Below are positions 1 through 12,048 of a DNA stretch of 64,000 nt, piece by piece; position 1 is the stretch's first letter, and each line of letters starts with the position of its first letter. Below the pieces are notes generated by a model that saw only the letters and a program-made list of their open reading frames with translations, was not told the origin of the DNA and did not search any database. Made by a program: the position numbers and the translations under genes. This stretch comes from Hirundichthys speculiger (Eukaryota; Chordata; Actinopteri; Beloniformes; Exocoetidae), in contig JAGFBZ010001885.1 of the NCBI GenBank assembly GCA_018398805.1, positions 893,001-957,000 of the forward strand, written 5' to 3'.

Positions 1-3000
1 TTACTGAGCAGTTGGGAAATAAAGTAATTTTTGTGCCATTTAAATATTTGAATGTTACTACGGGATGTGTCTTTCTTGGTTTAGTGGGACATCCCACTAC
101 AGCATAGTCAAATGGTCTTCCCACAGCACTGGCGCCAGTCTGTCTCCATCGCATGTGTTGTTCTTTGATTTTGTTTAGTTCTTACAAAATGCACCTCATA
201 TGCCAGTGCCAATGACATTCATCTGCATTTTGCATTCTTTTCTCTTAAATGAGCTATTATCTTAGTTCTTGGTAAAATAGCAGAGCAGCTCTCCTGGCTG
301 TTGTGACTTATGAGCACATTTAAATGGCTTAAGATTAGTTTAAATGCTGTATTTATACACTACATGCATTGTTAAAATAGGTTCAGGTGTTTCCAGTGAT
401 CAGCCTGGTTATATTCACTATTCAGCGATGTAGGAAAAGGAGACATTTATGTCTGTCCGTATTTAATAATGTGCAATTTTTTTTTTTTTGCTTTTTTTTC
501 TACTTGAATCATTAAAAAGAGCTGTCAATTGACAAAAGGTTTCATTATTGCTATCTTGTAATTTTCACACTGCCAGAGTCAGAGCTGAGGGCTTTCAGCA
601 GAGATGACTCTGTTGTAGCCATAACAACAACAGCACGACTACTTTCTGAATGTTTTCTTTTATTTATCCTTTTTTTTCCTGATTCGGGCAGATGCAGTGT
701 GAAATCTAAGACGACTCCTACTTAAAAAGGTATAGATAGCACAACATGTAAGACGTTTCCTTCAGTGTCTCACAGGGACATGTGAGGAGTATTAGAATCC
801 AGAACCGGCGCGTGTGTTTGTTTGTTTGGTTGGTAGAAGACTTACAGCTCCAAGCTACCGTTCCCTAATGTCCCTGTCCACTCTGAGACACACATGCTTA
901 TGTACACCAACATTACGCCCAGCCAATTTATAGCCCAGTGAATCTCCTCACTGTGTTTGCAGCAAAGTCCAATTGGCACCTTTCCAAAGTGCTATTGAGC
1001 ATATTCTCTGTCTCTGTTTTCTTTATCGTCCTATCAAGACATTTCCCCTGATAGCTCGCCTGTTGCAGGTGAGAGTGAGAGAAATTGTATCTGGGTAATG
1101 AACTCACACCTTCCTCCTTCTTTTCTCCACCAAGCATTCGACAAATGACAGGCATTCTGTATCTGCTTTCCTGTTCCCACATGTCCACACCGCTGACAGC
1201 CTTCAAGATGACTCTTAATTTGTGCAAAAAGCCTTATTTACATAGTTAACAGTGTTCCCCAAAAAAAAATCCATTAATTGAAATTTGGCTGTGAAGTAAA
1301 TTGACAGGAACAGAGAAGAACAAAGACTTATAGATTGAGAATAAAGGCTGGGCAGGTTGGATGGGGGGAATAATCAATAAAAATTAGTAGAGCCTGTGTT
1401 GTGTCAGACTACCAGCTTGTTCTTGTTCAAGGGGGACAAACTCCAGAATGTTGGGTAGAGCCAAAGCCAGATTGACGTTCCACTTTGCTGAGATTTAGTG
1501 GGTCTACATGGATTTGAATGATCCTTTGTGCAGTCTGTCACTTGTCATGGTAATGAATGAAAGATGGCAGGTCCAGCGCCAACCGTTCTCACTTTGCTCC
1601 ACACTGTCAAAGGCGGCCAAACTTTATGACAAGGGCAGCCAAGGGATCTAAATATGACAATATGGATGGGCTATATTTATCCTTTCAAGAAAGAAATCTC
1701 TTTAGCACATATGATATCAGACTGCACCTATGCAAGCATGAAAAATTTTTAATGTCACTGTTTCTTAACACTACTGCGTGTGATATACCCTTATCAGCCA
1801 TGACAGAAGAAATGACTATTGATCACTGCGTGACAGTGAAACGCTCCACTGGGAAACCTTGGGTTCTGACAGTCATTTGGATGCTTCTTTGACATCTACC
1901 ACTTCCCTGAACACTGAAGTGCTGCAATTTGCCTTCCATATTATGGTGTTAAAGTGCCGCCGGGACTCTCTGGATCTCAGTCACTGTCGTGGTTTCATCC
2001 AACAGTCCACAGGAACAAAATGGTTGATGATTTTAATGTTTCATAGCTGATTAATGCAAGTTTATAGTAAGTTGCACAGTCAGATTTTTCTTTTCTTTTC
2101 TTTTCCTTTCAGAAAATAACTATGATCTGAGCATAGGTTTGGAATTCACATGCTTAGGGATTTTAATTTTAGAAAAAAAAAAGGAAATGTTTGAGATCTG
2201 GCATGTTCCTTGAAAGATGGTAAGTTCAGTACATATTGAATTCTAATATAAGCAAATCTTATCTTTCACTGTTCTGATGAGTAAAGAACATAAATGTGAT
2301 TTCACATTCTAATAAAACTGAAGACATGGAAATTGGTTGATTTACTATATGAACTTAAATGAAAAACTACCACGCAAATGGCAACTTTAACTCAAATAAG
2401 GTCATATTCAAAGTAAACACAACCAGTATCAATCATAATTGCAATACTGAATCAAATTTTAGACATTTAAACAACCTAATTGCAATATGTCACATTTTTC
2501 CCAGAGCTTTCATTTTGTCTGCAATGCCAATAGGGTTTCAAATACAGCAGCTGTCAAATGTCAATGAAAACACAGCATGTCCATTAGCATGTTTAGCTCT
2601 AAAAGAAAGCTTTTTGAAAAATCAGAACGGTATAATGCTGGCAAACTTGTGCTTTGCATTAGATTCTGGAGGGAGTCTGGATGTAAGGCGCGGTGAGGTG
2701 AGGGGAGGCGTATGCTAATGATCAAACCACGCTTTTTAGCACAAAACCAGACTATAAATGAAAACTGTAAACGAAACCCCTGTAAATACTATAATCAACA
2801 TACTGTCTTACATCATTGTTGTCCACATGAAGACACTGAAGAAACTTACTGTCTCAAAGTTCTGTGGCTTCCTCACTGGAATATGGGACTTTTCCACTGA
2901 CGTGCACGACTGAAAAGCTGTCTGTAATACTGACAGGCCTGGCACTTTGATATGAATAAGCAAACAGTTTCGGCAGATGCTTTGTACATATTAACTTCTA

Positions 3001-3042
3001 TTTTGAATCCAACCAAGATGCGTTAAGAGATGAGGGGAGGCG
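1..3042. other. Unassigned AT-rich DNA, no gene recognised
   Basis: No exon, RNA gene or recognisable transposon was identified here. ORFs are short, overlap in several frames and have no domain signature. A (TTTTC)n pyrimidine tract lies at about 2088-2110. It ends in CAG, like a splice acceptor, but the sequence after it shows no coding character. Confidence 0.5.
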
Positions 3043-3320
3043 TTGATTCAGTCTGATGCTCACTGGGTCCCTTGTCACTGCCATGGTGGAGAATATTACT
3101 TCAAAGAAGCTTCACAGCTGACCAAATCTATCACAAACTGCAGCTGTCTTTCTCCCCTTCTGCTTGCTTTTGCTTTCAAAGTTGTCTTAGACAATGGGTT
3201 TCTAATAGTGGATAAATCCCATATAAATATCTTTAATGTTTTGTTTTTCATTGGAATGTTATCAGTTGTCTGTAAGTGAAAGGACATATTCATAATAAAT
3301 CTGATTCTGATTCTGATTCA
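3043..3320 (+). repeat. Probable 3' end of a non-LTR retrotransposon
   Basis: A short ORF-like stretch runs into an AATAAA-like segment followed by a (TGATTC)n tail at 3296-3320. A simple repeat added to a 3' end is typical of LINE 3' tails in fish. The peptide itself is too degraded for family assignment, so the call rests on the tail and its position. Confidence 0.35.
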
Positions 3321-3643
3321 TAGAAAGACTAAAACAATTTAAAGCAAAAGTTGCAAAAGAACCCCTCAAAAATACAGAAGAAAAATCTTTCTAGTATTTC
3401 TTGACAGAACAGACATGGTGCACCGAGTCCAAAATCATATACATGAAGTCTCTGTAGTCTCCATGTATAAGTCAATTAACTATTTTACCGGTCAGATGAT
3501 AAATTAATGACCAAATGAGATATCCTTCAAATGCTGCTTAATTGAATCTGATAAAAACTAAAAATGTGATAAATGCTAATTTGTAGTGATATGATTTCAT
3601 TGTGCTTAACGTGGGCTTGGATTTAAAGACCCGGAGAGATAAT

Positions 3644-4020
3644 GTGTCATGGTTTGTTGGAGCGTTGTAAAAGAGAGGACCCAAAGAGCAGGAGTTCCAG
3701 AACAAAAGGTTTATTAAACAAAAATACAAAAATCCACATTTAACTTAAATTCAGGAAGAAGAGTGTAACGAGCAGAACTACAAACACTACATCTAAAGGA
3801 CCCACACAGACAGGGGAGATTATAAGACTTAAACATACAGAGGAACAAACGAGAGGCAGATGCAGACAGTCAGGCTGACAAGAGGGAAGAAAATAAACCA
3901 GATACAACAAAGACAAGGCAGACTTTCAAAGTAAAACAGGAAACACTAGAGACAGATGAAGACGCCAACTTGACACAAACACACAGGACTCCTGCCATGG
4001 CCGACCCCGGCCATGACACA
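3644..4020. repeat. Dispersed-repeat-like segment bounded by short inverted repeats
   Basis: The segment begins with tgtgtcatgg and ends with ccatgacaca, an exact 10-base inverted pair. The interior is purine-rich on the + strand and has no coding signature. Similar boundaries are seen in fish repeats, but I cannot name the family and no clear target duplication is visible. Confidence 0.35.
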
Positions 4021-6846
4021 ACGTAGCCTTGAAAAAGGAAAATTAATGCAGCTCACGGATGGATTAGGTTTGTTTCAAGTGAAACTGGAATCAGAAAAAC
4101 AGAAAAAAAGAAGACATAAAACATAATTAAAGGTCACAAACTGCACATTACTGGGTGGGTTTCCATTACTTGGGGTCCAGAGTAAGAAACAAATGGGATG
4201 GAATTGCAATAAGGATGAACCCCTCCTCCATCCTTTCAGTTTGTTTCCTTATTACAGCGTGGGTGTTGGGATCTGGGTTTGGTTTTGTCCTTTCATTTTT
4301 GGAGGGGGGGGGGTCTACTTTTTTCCTCTCCTTTTTGTTTTCCTTGTGTCCTTTGTCTTATTCCCATGATTGTTTTCACCCATGCCTCATCAGCTCCTGT
4401 GTGTATGCATCCTCTTGTCTTTTCTCTCTTTGTTGCCAGATCTCTTTACCTCGGGATCTCCCAGTTGTTGTCCAGTCCAGTCCAGTCTCATCTTTGTCTT
4501 TGGATTCACCTTGGGTTCATTTTTGTTCTCATTTAGTTCTAGTTTTTGGACCTCATTCTGTTGTTAGACTTTGATCTTAGTTTGATATTCAAAGTGCCCT
4601 CACAGTGCTCTATGTTACTGTAAAAGGACTGTTGAGTACTCTGTTCCTGGTCTCCTGCATTTGGGTCCTTGTGTCCACAATACATCACAGTGGGACCCTT
4701 GTAGCATCCATGAACTTGGCAAACTAACAATCCAACTGCCCAGGAAATAAAAGAAGAGGGAGAAATTAACTGAAACCAACGGAAATCCACCCAATCATGC
4801 TCATTTGTGGTCGATGATCAAACGCAAAAGTACTGGATAGATTCTTGAGAACATGGTGCGTTCCAGACCAAAGCATAAAACAGGTTTTATTATCAAGTAG
4901 GCTTGTTTAATGTTCACATGAGCCTTCAGGCATCTGACAGACCACACAGCATAAGAGCCGATTGGACAGATAAATGACATTCATTGTGTGATGGAGCTAA
5001 ATAAACTTCAAGTTTAATGATGGCTACTGTGATGAATGTGCTCTTGGAATTTATGTGTACGTTGTGGTACCTTTGTTGGCTGCAATGTCGGGGGGGGCTG
5101 TATGAAATATATTTATAACAGCAAGTTACAACAGCGTCAGAAATTCCTATTGCACTCCAGAATGAAAGCAAAGCTGTCAACAGTTCTGATGATGCACGTA
5201 TCAAAGGGAGTTCTTCTGATGCCAAGAGCCAGGCATCCAGTCAAGGATAATCACATGTAGGCCTACTTACTGCATAAAGGAAAGTGTGAAAGGAAATCCC
5301 TGAAGGGAATGGAAACATTCATTTTCTTATTTGCTTTAATTTCCATTAACTCGTTTATTTCACTTTATGGTCAGCTTTAGTAATTCCAGTTAAATTCAGA
5401 ACATTTATATGACTGCTTTCCATTTATATAAGTCAACAGGATCCAAGGCCTACTATACATAAAAACCCATCTGCAGATCTGAGGGAAAATTCTACAAGGT
5501 TTTTGATACAAATAAAGATTTCCACAGGTTGCAGCTGAAGTAAATAGGACACATAGATTAAATATAATTAAAGTAGAAGGACATCTTATTCAGCAATACT
5601 GCAGGCAGTCGTGTAAATATCAATGTTGTTTCAATCTCAAAGCTGGGAACGTTTTGGTCAACTCCTCTTTTTACCGGAGACGTCAGGGTGCCACTGCTCA
5701 CAATAAGGAATGCTGCTGATCCACGAACTTCCTGTTTTGAGAAACCATAACCAGAAAACACACGCCTGACATTTCAACAATCCTTCTTCAACCACAGACT
5801 TAGTCAAGCTTGCGTGACAGCTAAGAGAGCTGTTGGGTGTTTGAAGGCAAGCTGGAGAAGCCTTTTGAAAAGATGGTATGCTCAAATAACCCACATCAGC
5901 CTCATGATATCTGCTGCATTCTGGATAACGTCTGTCAAATCTATCAAGAGGATGTCATGCAATGAGAAGAAGAATACGATGGTGCCTGGCAAGTGAAGAA
6001 TGAAGACAGTGAGGACCATAAACAAGACAGTTGGGGCTGTAATACTCAGGATGAATACATATATCAGCACTGTGGCTTTCACACATAAAACATTAATAGC
6101 TAAGGTCAAACAAATACAGAAAATTTCAAATTGATCCAAATGTTCGGCATTGACTTCATTCTCACTAGTGTCACACAATGTCCATTTTTCTCTGTTTTTT
6201 TAAGTATCACTGAGGTAGCTGGAAAATATTAACTGAAAATATTTCGTTCAAGTTTTAAAATCACAGTTCAAAGAATAAAAGTAAAGAAATAAAATAGAAG
6301 CCACATTATTTGTCTTCAGTTTAATTTGCTGAAGGATTTTAGCTTGTCTTCAAAATGTTGTTTCAAGGTCCTGAAGTCCAGATCACACTTTGCTTTTCTG
6401 AGCTTTTATGTGCGGGGGTCTTTAGGGTGAACTTATCTTCAGAACTTTCTGGACTGGTTAGTTGTCTGCCATCTCTTTCCTGTCGTCTGTAGAGACCTGC
6501 TCATCGGAGTCGTCAACGTCAGGACCAGCATTCAGCTGATTTGGGAGCATCTTCTGTAATAGACTCGTCAAGAGACTACTGTGTCTTGGGGGACTGGTAG
6601 TTGGACTTGTGCCAGAAATTGTTGTTTTTGGCCACTGGACCAGATGCTGTCATGCAACGCTATTCACAGCTTTTTTTTTTTTTTTTAAAGTTCTTGATGA
6701 AGTTTCTTTATTTTTTTTTGTCACTGTCTCACACTGCTGTTAAAACGACTTTCCTATCACCTGCCACTAAACAATTTAAACATTTAAGGGTTTTGTTGTT
6801 TCAAGTACACTTGGAAAATACTCACACATTTGTTGCTTCAATTGTG
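4021..6846. other. Unassigned DNA with one membrane-like minus-strand ORF
   Basis: Most of this stretch shows nothing recognisable. It has a G-run at 4302-4312 and pyrimidine-rich DNA around 4320-4560, which yields spurious serine/phenylalanine-rich ORFs. A minus-strand ORF at 5882-6178 is unusually hydrophobic and is listed separately. Confidence 0.45.
5882..6178 (-). CDS. Possible exon or relic encoding two or more membrane segments
   Basis: This 98-residue minus-strand frame is not recognised. It has an acidic N-terminus (about residues 1-18), then two long hydrophobic blocks at about residues 19-50 and 51-75, and a polar C-terminus rich in Asp, Ile and Leu. AT-rich random DNA can also give hydrophobic ORFs, so this may be chance. 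It resembles, only loosely, another hydrophobic minus-strand ORF at 13227-13586. No splice sites or neighbouring exons were found. Confidence 0.12.
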   Translation of the reverse strand: MCDTSENEVNAEHLDQFEIFCICLTLAINVLCVKATVLIYVFILSITAPTVLFMVLTVFILHLPGTIVFFFSLHDILLIDLTDVIQNAADIMRLMWVI

Positions 6847-6856
6847 TAGGTCCACC

Positions 6857-7570
6857 TTACTGGTACCAGGTTGGACCCCCTTTTGCCTTCAGACCTGCCT
6901 TAATCCATCGTGGCATAGATCCAACAAGGTACTGGAAACATTCCTCAGAGAGTTTGGTCCATATTGACATGATAGCATCATGCAGTTGCTGCAGATTTGT
7001 CGGCTGCACATCCATGATGCGAATCTCCCGTTCCACCACATCCCAAAGGTGCTCTGTTGGATTGAGATCTGGTGAGATCTGGTGACATTTTAGTACAGTG
7101 AACTCATTGACAACAATACTCAGGTAGGCTGTGGCGTTGACATGATGCTGAAGTGGTACTAATGGGCCCAAAGTGTGCCAGGAAAATACAAGGCAGGATG
7201 GATCCATGCTTTCATGTTGTTTACTCCAAATTCTGACTCTACCATCTGAGTGTCGCAGCAGACCAAGAAACATTTTTTCCAATCTTCAATTGTCCAATTT
7301 TGGTGATCCTGTGCGAATTGTAGCCTAATGTTTCCTGTTCTTAGATAACAGGAGTGGCACCTGGTGTGGTCTTCTGCTGCTGTAGCCCATCCACCTCAAG
7401 GTTGGACGTGTTATGCGTTCAGAGATGCTCTTCTGCAGACCTTGGTGGTTATTTGAGTAACAGTTGCCTTTTGTATCCGCTTGAACCAGTCTGGCGTAGA
7501 GATGGTTGTGCATGAAAATCCCAGTAGATCAGGAGTTTATAAAATACTCAGACCAGCCCGTCTGGGACCA
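6857..7570 (-). pseudogene. Tc1-like transposase relic
   Basis: Two minus-strand frames carry the remains. The upstream one (7325-7513) holds the helix-turn-helix side, with the stretch SISERITRPTLRWMGYSSRR. The downstream one (6857-7282) has the catalytic domain, including SPDLNPTEHLWDVVEREIR and a C-terminus ending GGPTWYQ. Tc1 transposases of about 340 residues have a DDE triad. Here the block between TAYLSIVV and NEFTVLK, which should carry the second catalytic Asp (DNAPCH-type motif), is deleted, and a glycine-rich block just before SWHTLGPLV is also missing. A frameshift separates the two parts. It acts as a dead copy, at best a substrate for an active transposase. Confidence 0.85.
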
Positions 7571-7656
7571 ACAACCATGTAACGTTCAAAGTCACTTAAA
7601 TCACCTTTCTTCCCCATTCTGATGCTGGTTTTAACTGCAGCAGATCCTCTTGACCA

Positions 7657-7880
7657 CAGGTGTCAAACTGATTCCTGAAAGGGCCGGTGTGGCTGCAGGT
7701 TTTTGTTCCAACCATGCGGCAACACAGCTGACTAGTTTTAGTCAATCAACTAGTTGTCAACACTAAAGGTCTGAACCAGTTCAGTTGATTGAATGAAACA
7801 AGTTCAGCTGTGTTTCTGCATGGTTGGAACAAAAACCTGCAGCCACACGACCCCTTTCAGGAATCAGTTTGACACCCCTG
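7657..7880. mobile_element. Palindromic hAT-type MITE nested in the Tc1 copy
   Basis: The left end reads caggtgtcaaactgattcct and the right end is nearly its reverse complement (ends at 7880 in gtttgacacccctg). The arms stay complementary for about 80 bases, including ggctgcaggtttttgttcca on the left. The sequence tcttgacca occurs just before the element (7648-7656) and again at 7890-7898, consistent with a target duplication, although nine extra bases sit between the right terminus and the second copy. No coding capacity. Confidence 0.75.
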
Positions 7881-8008
7881 GTCAAAGAGTCTTGACCATG
7901 TCTACATACCTGAAATGCATTGAGCTGCTGCTATATGATTGGCTGATTAGAAATTTGCATTAACGAGCAGTTGGACAGGTGTACCTAATAAAGTGGCCGG
8001 TGAGTGTA

Positions 8009-8801
8009 TGTATAGAATATTTTTCATTTGAGTGTTTTTTGGAAGATGCATTATTTCACAGTTTTTTTTTCTTTTATTGCTGGTTATTATGCTTTGATCA
8101 GTGTGTGAAATGAAGCGTAAGCTCGCCCATCCCTTGCATTTCTATATCTTCTCATAGACGACACAAGAGAGTTTGCAGTTTAGAAGAGATGAATACTGTT
8201 TTTTTCCCCTTTTTTTGTTTTTAAAAGGCTATGATCATTCACTCCTCAACAAATGTCATTAATCACTGTCACATTTATTTACTGGTTCATTTTATTCTGT
8301 TCGCTGATGTAAGTAACATTAATTCAGATAATCTAATTATCTAAAGTTTCTACTGCTGCAGAAAGGTGTTAAATTGAAAATACAATATCTGTAGGCGCGT
8401 TTTCCACTTTTCTATTTATCTTTGTGAAAGTGTGAATGTAAAGATCTGTTTTCACAAACTGACGAAGAGGCATCTGAATGCCCTTAAATTTTGGCCCTAT
8501 TTTGTATCAAATAAAAGTATATGTAGAATGAAGCGTGCCTCTGAAATAAACATTTTTGATATTTGATACCCCCCCCCATTCATTCATAGTTCTGGTCCAA
8601 GTCCACTTACTTGTGCAGTTCTTGAAACACAAACTCTAAAAAGCTCACTGACGTCGAAAAGCTGTGAATATACAGTAAGTATGTAAAAATATTTCTGAAA
8701 GACTTTCATCATGTCATTTTATCTGCCAAACATAAATGCTGACAGCTTGATGAAAATGTTTACTTCTTAAAAAAAAAGATTAAAAAACAGAATATAGGCA
8801 G
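8009..8801. other. Unassigned AT-rich DNA
   Basis: No gene or named repeat is visible. Homopolymer T and C runs occur (for example C at 8570-8577). Several short direct AT-rich runs give no coding frame. Confidence 0.45.
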
Positions 8802-10552
8802 AATTCAATTCAATTCAATTTTATTTGTATAGTGTCTGTTACAACGTCAATTGTCTCTAGGCACTTTACAGAGACCAAGAGCATGAACTCCCGAGCAAAT
8901 ATCATTATCTAAAATTATAATATTAAATCCAAATCAAGGATAATGGCAAAATAAAAAAACTTTCACAGTGGGAGAAAAAAACTTTTAACCCAAACAGTGG
9001 CAAAGGAAAAACTTGATCAGGACCTGGCTCATATGGGGGGACCTTCCTGCCGAAGGCCAGCCGGGTAGAGAAAGAAAAGAGGGGGGAGACAGGACAGAGA
9101 GAGGATGTAGGAAAGAGAGAGGAGAGCACACAAATGACTGAATGAAATGACTACATAAACAGATGTAGGTAGCAGCACTGAGGTGAGATGGTCAGAGAAC
9201 TAGGACGCCAGTCACCATGCCAGCCAGCACCCTGAACACATCTACACACACAGGTGGAGGTAAACGCTGGATGTCCAGAGGATGGAACTGCAAGTCAGCA
9301 TGAAACTCAGGAAACTCTGGCCTGCAAACATAGAGAAAGAAAAGAGAAAAAAATGAGGGCATAACAGCACAACAAACTACAGGAAAGAAAATGGGGCACA
9401 GTTACAGTAACAAGGTGCTCCTAATTAATAATGGATTGAGTTGGAGGAGGAAAGGGAGAAGAGTGGTGGAGACACCGCTCAGCAAATCATGCTGGCGTCC
9501 CCCTGCAGCGTAGGCCTATAGCAGCACAGCTATAACGAAGCTGTGATTAAGACGAGTCTATTCTAGTCTTAGTCCCTATAACTATTAGCCCCTACACACT
9601 ATGTTTAGACTAACTGTAGGTTTTACTAAACAGAAATGTTTTCAATTTAGTATTAAAGATGGAGATGGTGTCAGCCTCCTGAACTCAAACTGGTAGCTGG
9701 TTTCATAATAAAGGTGCCTGGCACGTTAGACGTGATCTCGCTTACGGATTCCTGTCAACACCCTCGCTGCTGCATTCTGGATCAGTTGGAGGCTATTCAG
9801 TGAGTTTTTTTTCGGACATCCTGCTGACAACGCATTACAATAATCCAGTCTAGAACTGACAAACACGTGGATTAATTTTTCAGCATCACCCTGGGAGAGG
9901 ATGCTCCTGATCTTGGCTATATTTCGGAGATGAAAAAAGGCAGTCTCGCAAACCTGATTAATATGCTGTTTAAATGACATATCCTGATCAAAAATGACTT
10001 CAAGGTTTTTCACAGCTGTGCTGGAAGCCAGCGTAAACCCAGTTAATCCATTCCTCAGGTGTTTGGGACCAAAAACAATAACCTCTGTTTTATCTGAATT
10101 TAGAAGCAAAAAGTTAGAGGACATCCAGGACTTAATGTCATTAAGACACCCTTAAAGTTTAGCCAAAGGTTTTGTTTCCTCTGGTTTCAGGGATAAGTAC
10201 AGCTGCGTATCATCAGCGTAGCAATGAAAGTTTATGCCATGGTTCTGGATAACTTTTCCCAAGGGCAGCATGTATGAAGTGAAAAGGATTGGTCCCAGCA
10301 CTGAACCCTGTGGAACGCCATAGCAGACCCTTGTCCGTGCAGAAGAAACGTCATTAACATGTATGAACTGGAACCTGTCAAATAAGTATGACTTAAACCA
10401 GCCTAATGCTGTCCCTTTAATTCCAACAGTGTGCTCTAATGTATGCAGCAAAAGGCTGTGATCAACAGTATCAAAAACTGCACTGAGGTCCAGCAGAACA
10501 AGTAAAGATACTAATCCATTGTCTGAGGCCATGAGGAGGTCGTTAGTGACTC
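8802..10552 (-). mobile_element. 5'-truncated L2/CR1-like LINE
   Basis: The element is read on the minus strand. Its 5' break is at about 10552 and its 3' end is the pentanucleotide tail at 8802-8823, seen on the + strand as (ATTCA)n followed by TTTATTTGTATAG. That boundary is common to fish LINEs of the L2/CR1/Rex1 group. It contains reverse transcriptase remains (9600-10552) and about 800 bases of 3' UTR. A second, more truncated copy of the same family is at 19690-20605. The exact clade cannot be fixed by eye. Confidence 0.85.
9600..10552 (-). pseudogene. LINE reverse transcriptase (ORF2) relic
   Basis: The minus-strand frame carries reverse transcriptase blocks in order: [17 protein letters not shown] (first catalytic Asp region), [13 protein letters not shown], then [12 protein letters not shown], which is the catalytic YADD motif. 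The frame continues with SNFLLLNSDKTEVIVFGP after a single in-frame stop at about 10152 (…PLAKL then stop). Downstream, after GIRKRDHV at about 9726, the text jumps to a C-terminal stretch seen near the end of the sister copy, so about 70 codons are deleted, including the SLHWLPV region. The endonuclease domain is absent because of 5' truncation. The copy is inactive, yet the YADD and GVPQGS motifs are intact, so it is fairly young. Confidence 0.9.
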
Positions 10553-11096
10553 ACAGCTGTGAATAAACTACACTTTATGCACTTACCATTCTCGCTAAAG
10601 GAGGCAGAGGAAAAGCTTAACATTTCACACACTGAGCAGTGGGAGAGGGAAACGGAAAAAGAAGAGGAAGCCATGCTAAGAAACTAGCAAGCTAATAAGC
10701 TAAAAGAACCGGCGATTAGGGGCAGTGAGAATCCCAGAGAAAAAGTGCGAAGCGGAACTACGTGCGAGTCCTCAGTTACAATTTACAACAACAGTGTTGA
10801 GTTATCACTAAATTGAGTTTAGTTTTACGTTTTAAAAGGTTGAAAAAATCAGAGACCGTGACACAGTTTAATCCACCATTCACCGTTCAAACCACCGTCA
10901 GGAAGTGACGCAATACATTATCCCAGACATGTAGTGGAGGTGTTTTCTTCCTTCTTTGAAGAATCATAATGAAGAGCAGCAAAACAGCACAATTGTTTGA
11001 GGATAAAATAAGGTAGTCAGTAAAGGTGGGCATTGAAGCCAGGAACAAGACTTCTGCCTCATATGAAACTAACCCTGCATGTGATGATTAATCAGA
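10553..11096. other. Short unassigned interval
   Basis: Between the LINE and the next repeat there is no ORF of note. A purine-rich stretch lies at 10600-10680. Nothing else is supported. Confidence 0.4.
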
Positions 11097-11455
11097 GTGG
11101 TTTTCTGGTGTTCCATACTACCAATCCATTATCTATGCCCGCTTAATCTTATGCAGGGTCACAGGGATCTGCTAGAGCCTATCCCAGATCTTTCCGGGCA
11201 AAAGGCAGGGGTCCACCCTGGACAGGTAAGGGTGTCCAGGGTGTGGCGCAGGGCTGCATGTAGACAAACAACCACACACACTCACAATCACTCCTACGGG
11301 CAGAACCACCAATTAACAGAACCACCAATTAACCTGCATTAGGGTCTTTGGACTGTGGGAGGAAGCCAGAGAACCTGATGGAAACCCACATAAGCACAGG
11401 GAGAACATGCAAACTCCACACAGAAAGGTCCCTGCTGAGGTTTGGACCAGGAATT
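11097..11455 (-). repeat. Dispersed teleost repeat (SINE-like), minus orientation
   Basis: On the minus strand this contains blocks shared with 47329-47655 and 19427-19621: GTGTGGAGTTTGCATGTTCT, then a block with CCTCCCACAGTCCAAAG, then GGTTAATTGGTGGTTCTG, and a final block with GCTCTAGCAGATCCCTGTGA. The element is common in fish genomes and is non-coding here. A short internal duplication of CAGAACCACCAATTAA is seen at about 11301-11334. Confidence 0.7.
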
Positions 11456-11796
11456 TTCTTGCTGTGAGACAACCAGGGGCGGACTGGTAATCTGTGCCGT
11501 TCTGGAAAAATCCAGAACAGCCGTCCAGTCTACGAACTTTCGGCTCTGTTTAATCAAAATGTTCATTCTGTCAAGGAACAGCAGGGGGCACTAAGACGAT
11601 CATTTATCAGATATAGGCCTAAAAACCAACAAACAGACTAACGTTAGTGCTGTCAACAGAAGGATAGGCAAGCACAAAACGCAAAGAGAAAGGTGGATGT
11701 GAAAAATTAAAACTAAAGAAAGCCAAATCACTTCAAAATATAGAAAGCTCACAGAGCTTTTTGGCAGCAGCAGTAACGTTGATGTCTACCTAGCCA

Positions 11797-12018
11797 CAGG
11801 TGGGCAATCCCAGTCCTCGAAGGCCGCTGTCCTGTAGGTCTTAGATGTTTTCCTGCCACAACACACCTGATTCCAATGAATGGATCACCTTCAGCTTGTC
11901 ATCAAGGTCTGCACAAGACCGTTAACAATCCATTCATTGGAATCAGGTGTGTTGAAGCAAGGCAACTTCTAAGACTGGCAGGACACCAGCCCTTAAGGAC
12001 TGGATTTGCCCACACCTG
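11797..12018. mobile_element. Palindromic hAT-type MITE (222 bp)
   Basis: Ends read caggtgggcaatcccagtcc (left) and ggatttgcccacacctg (right), which are inverted copies. The central parts ACACCTGATTCCAATGAATG and CATTCATTGGAATCAGGTGT are exact inverted copies, so a transcript would form a long hairpin. A clear 8-bp target duplication is not visible, perhaps through decay. No ORF. Confidence 0.75.
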
Positions 12019-12048
12019 ACTTAGACCAAACCACTAAAGTATTATCAC

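Larger units (their letters stand above)
6847..8008 (-). mobile_element. Decayed Tc1-like transposon
   Basis: Read on the minus strand, the element starts at 8008 with the well-known teleost Tc1 end that reads ACTCACCGGCCACTTTATTA and continues GGTACAC, and runs to about 6847. The far end is degraded and the matching terminal repeat is hardly visible. TA dinucleotides flank the right end, as expected for Tc1. It is interrupted by a MITE at 7657-7880. Transposase remains are annotated separately. It cannot be autonomous. Confidence 0.85.

Noticed and set aside
4155..4574. 139-codon Ser/Phe-rich + ORF
   Set aside because: It comes from pyrimidine-rich DNA, with two further overlapping frames of the same type; no domain.
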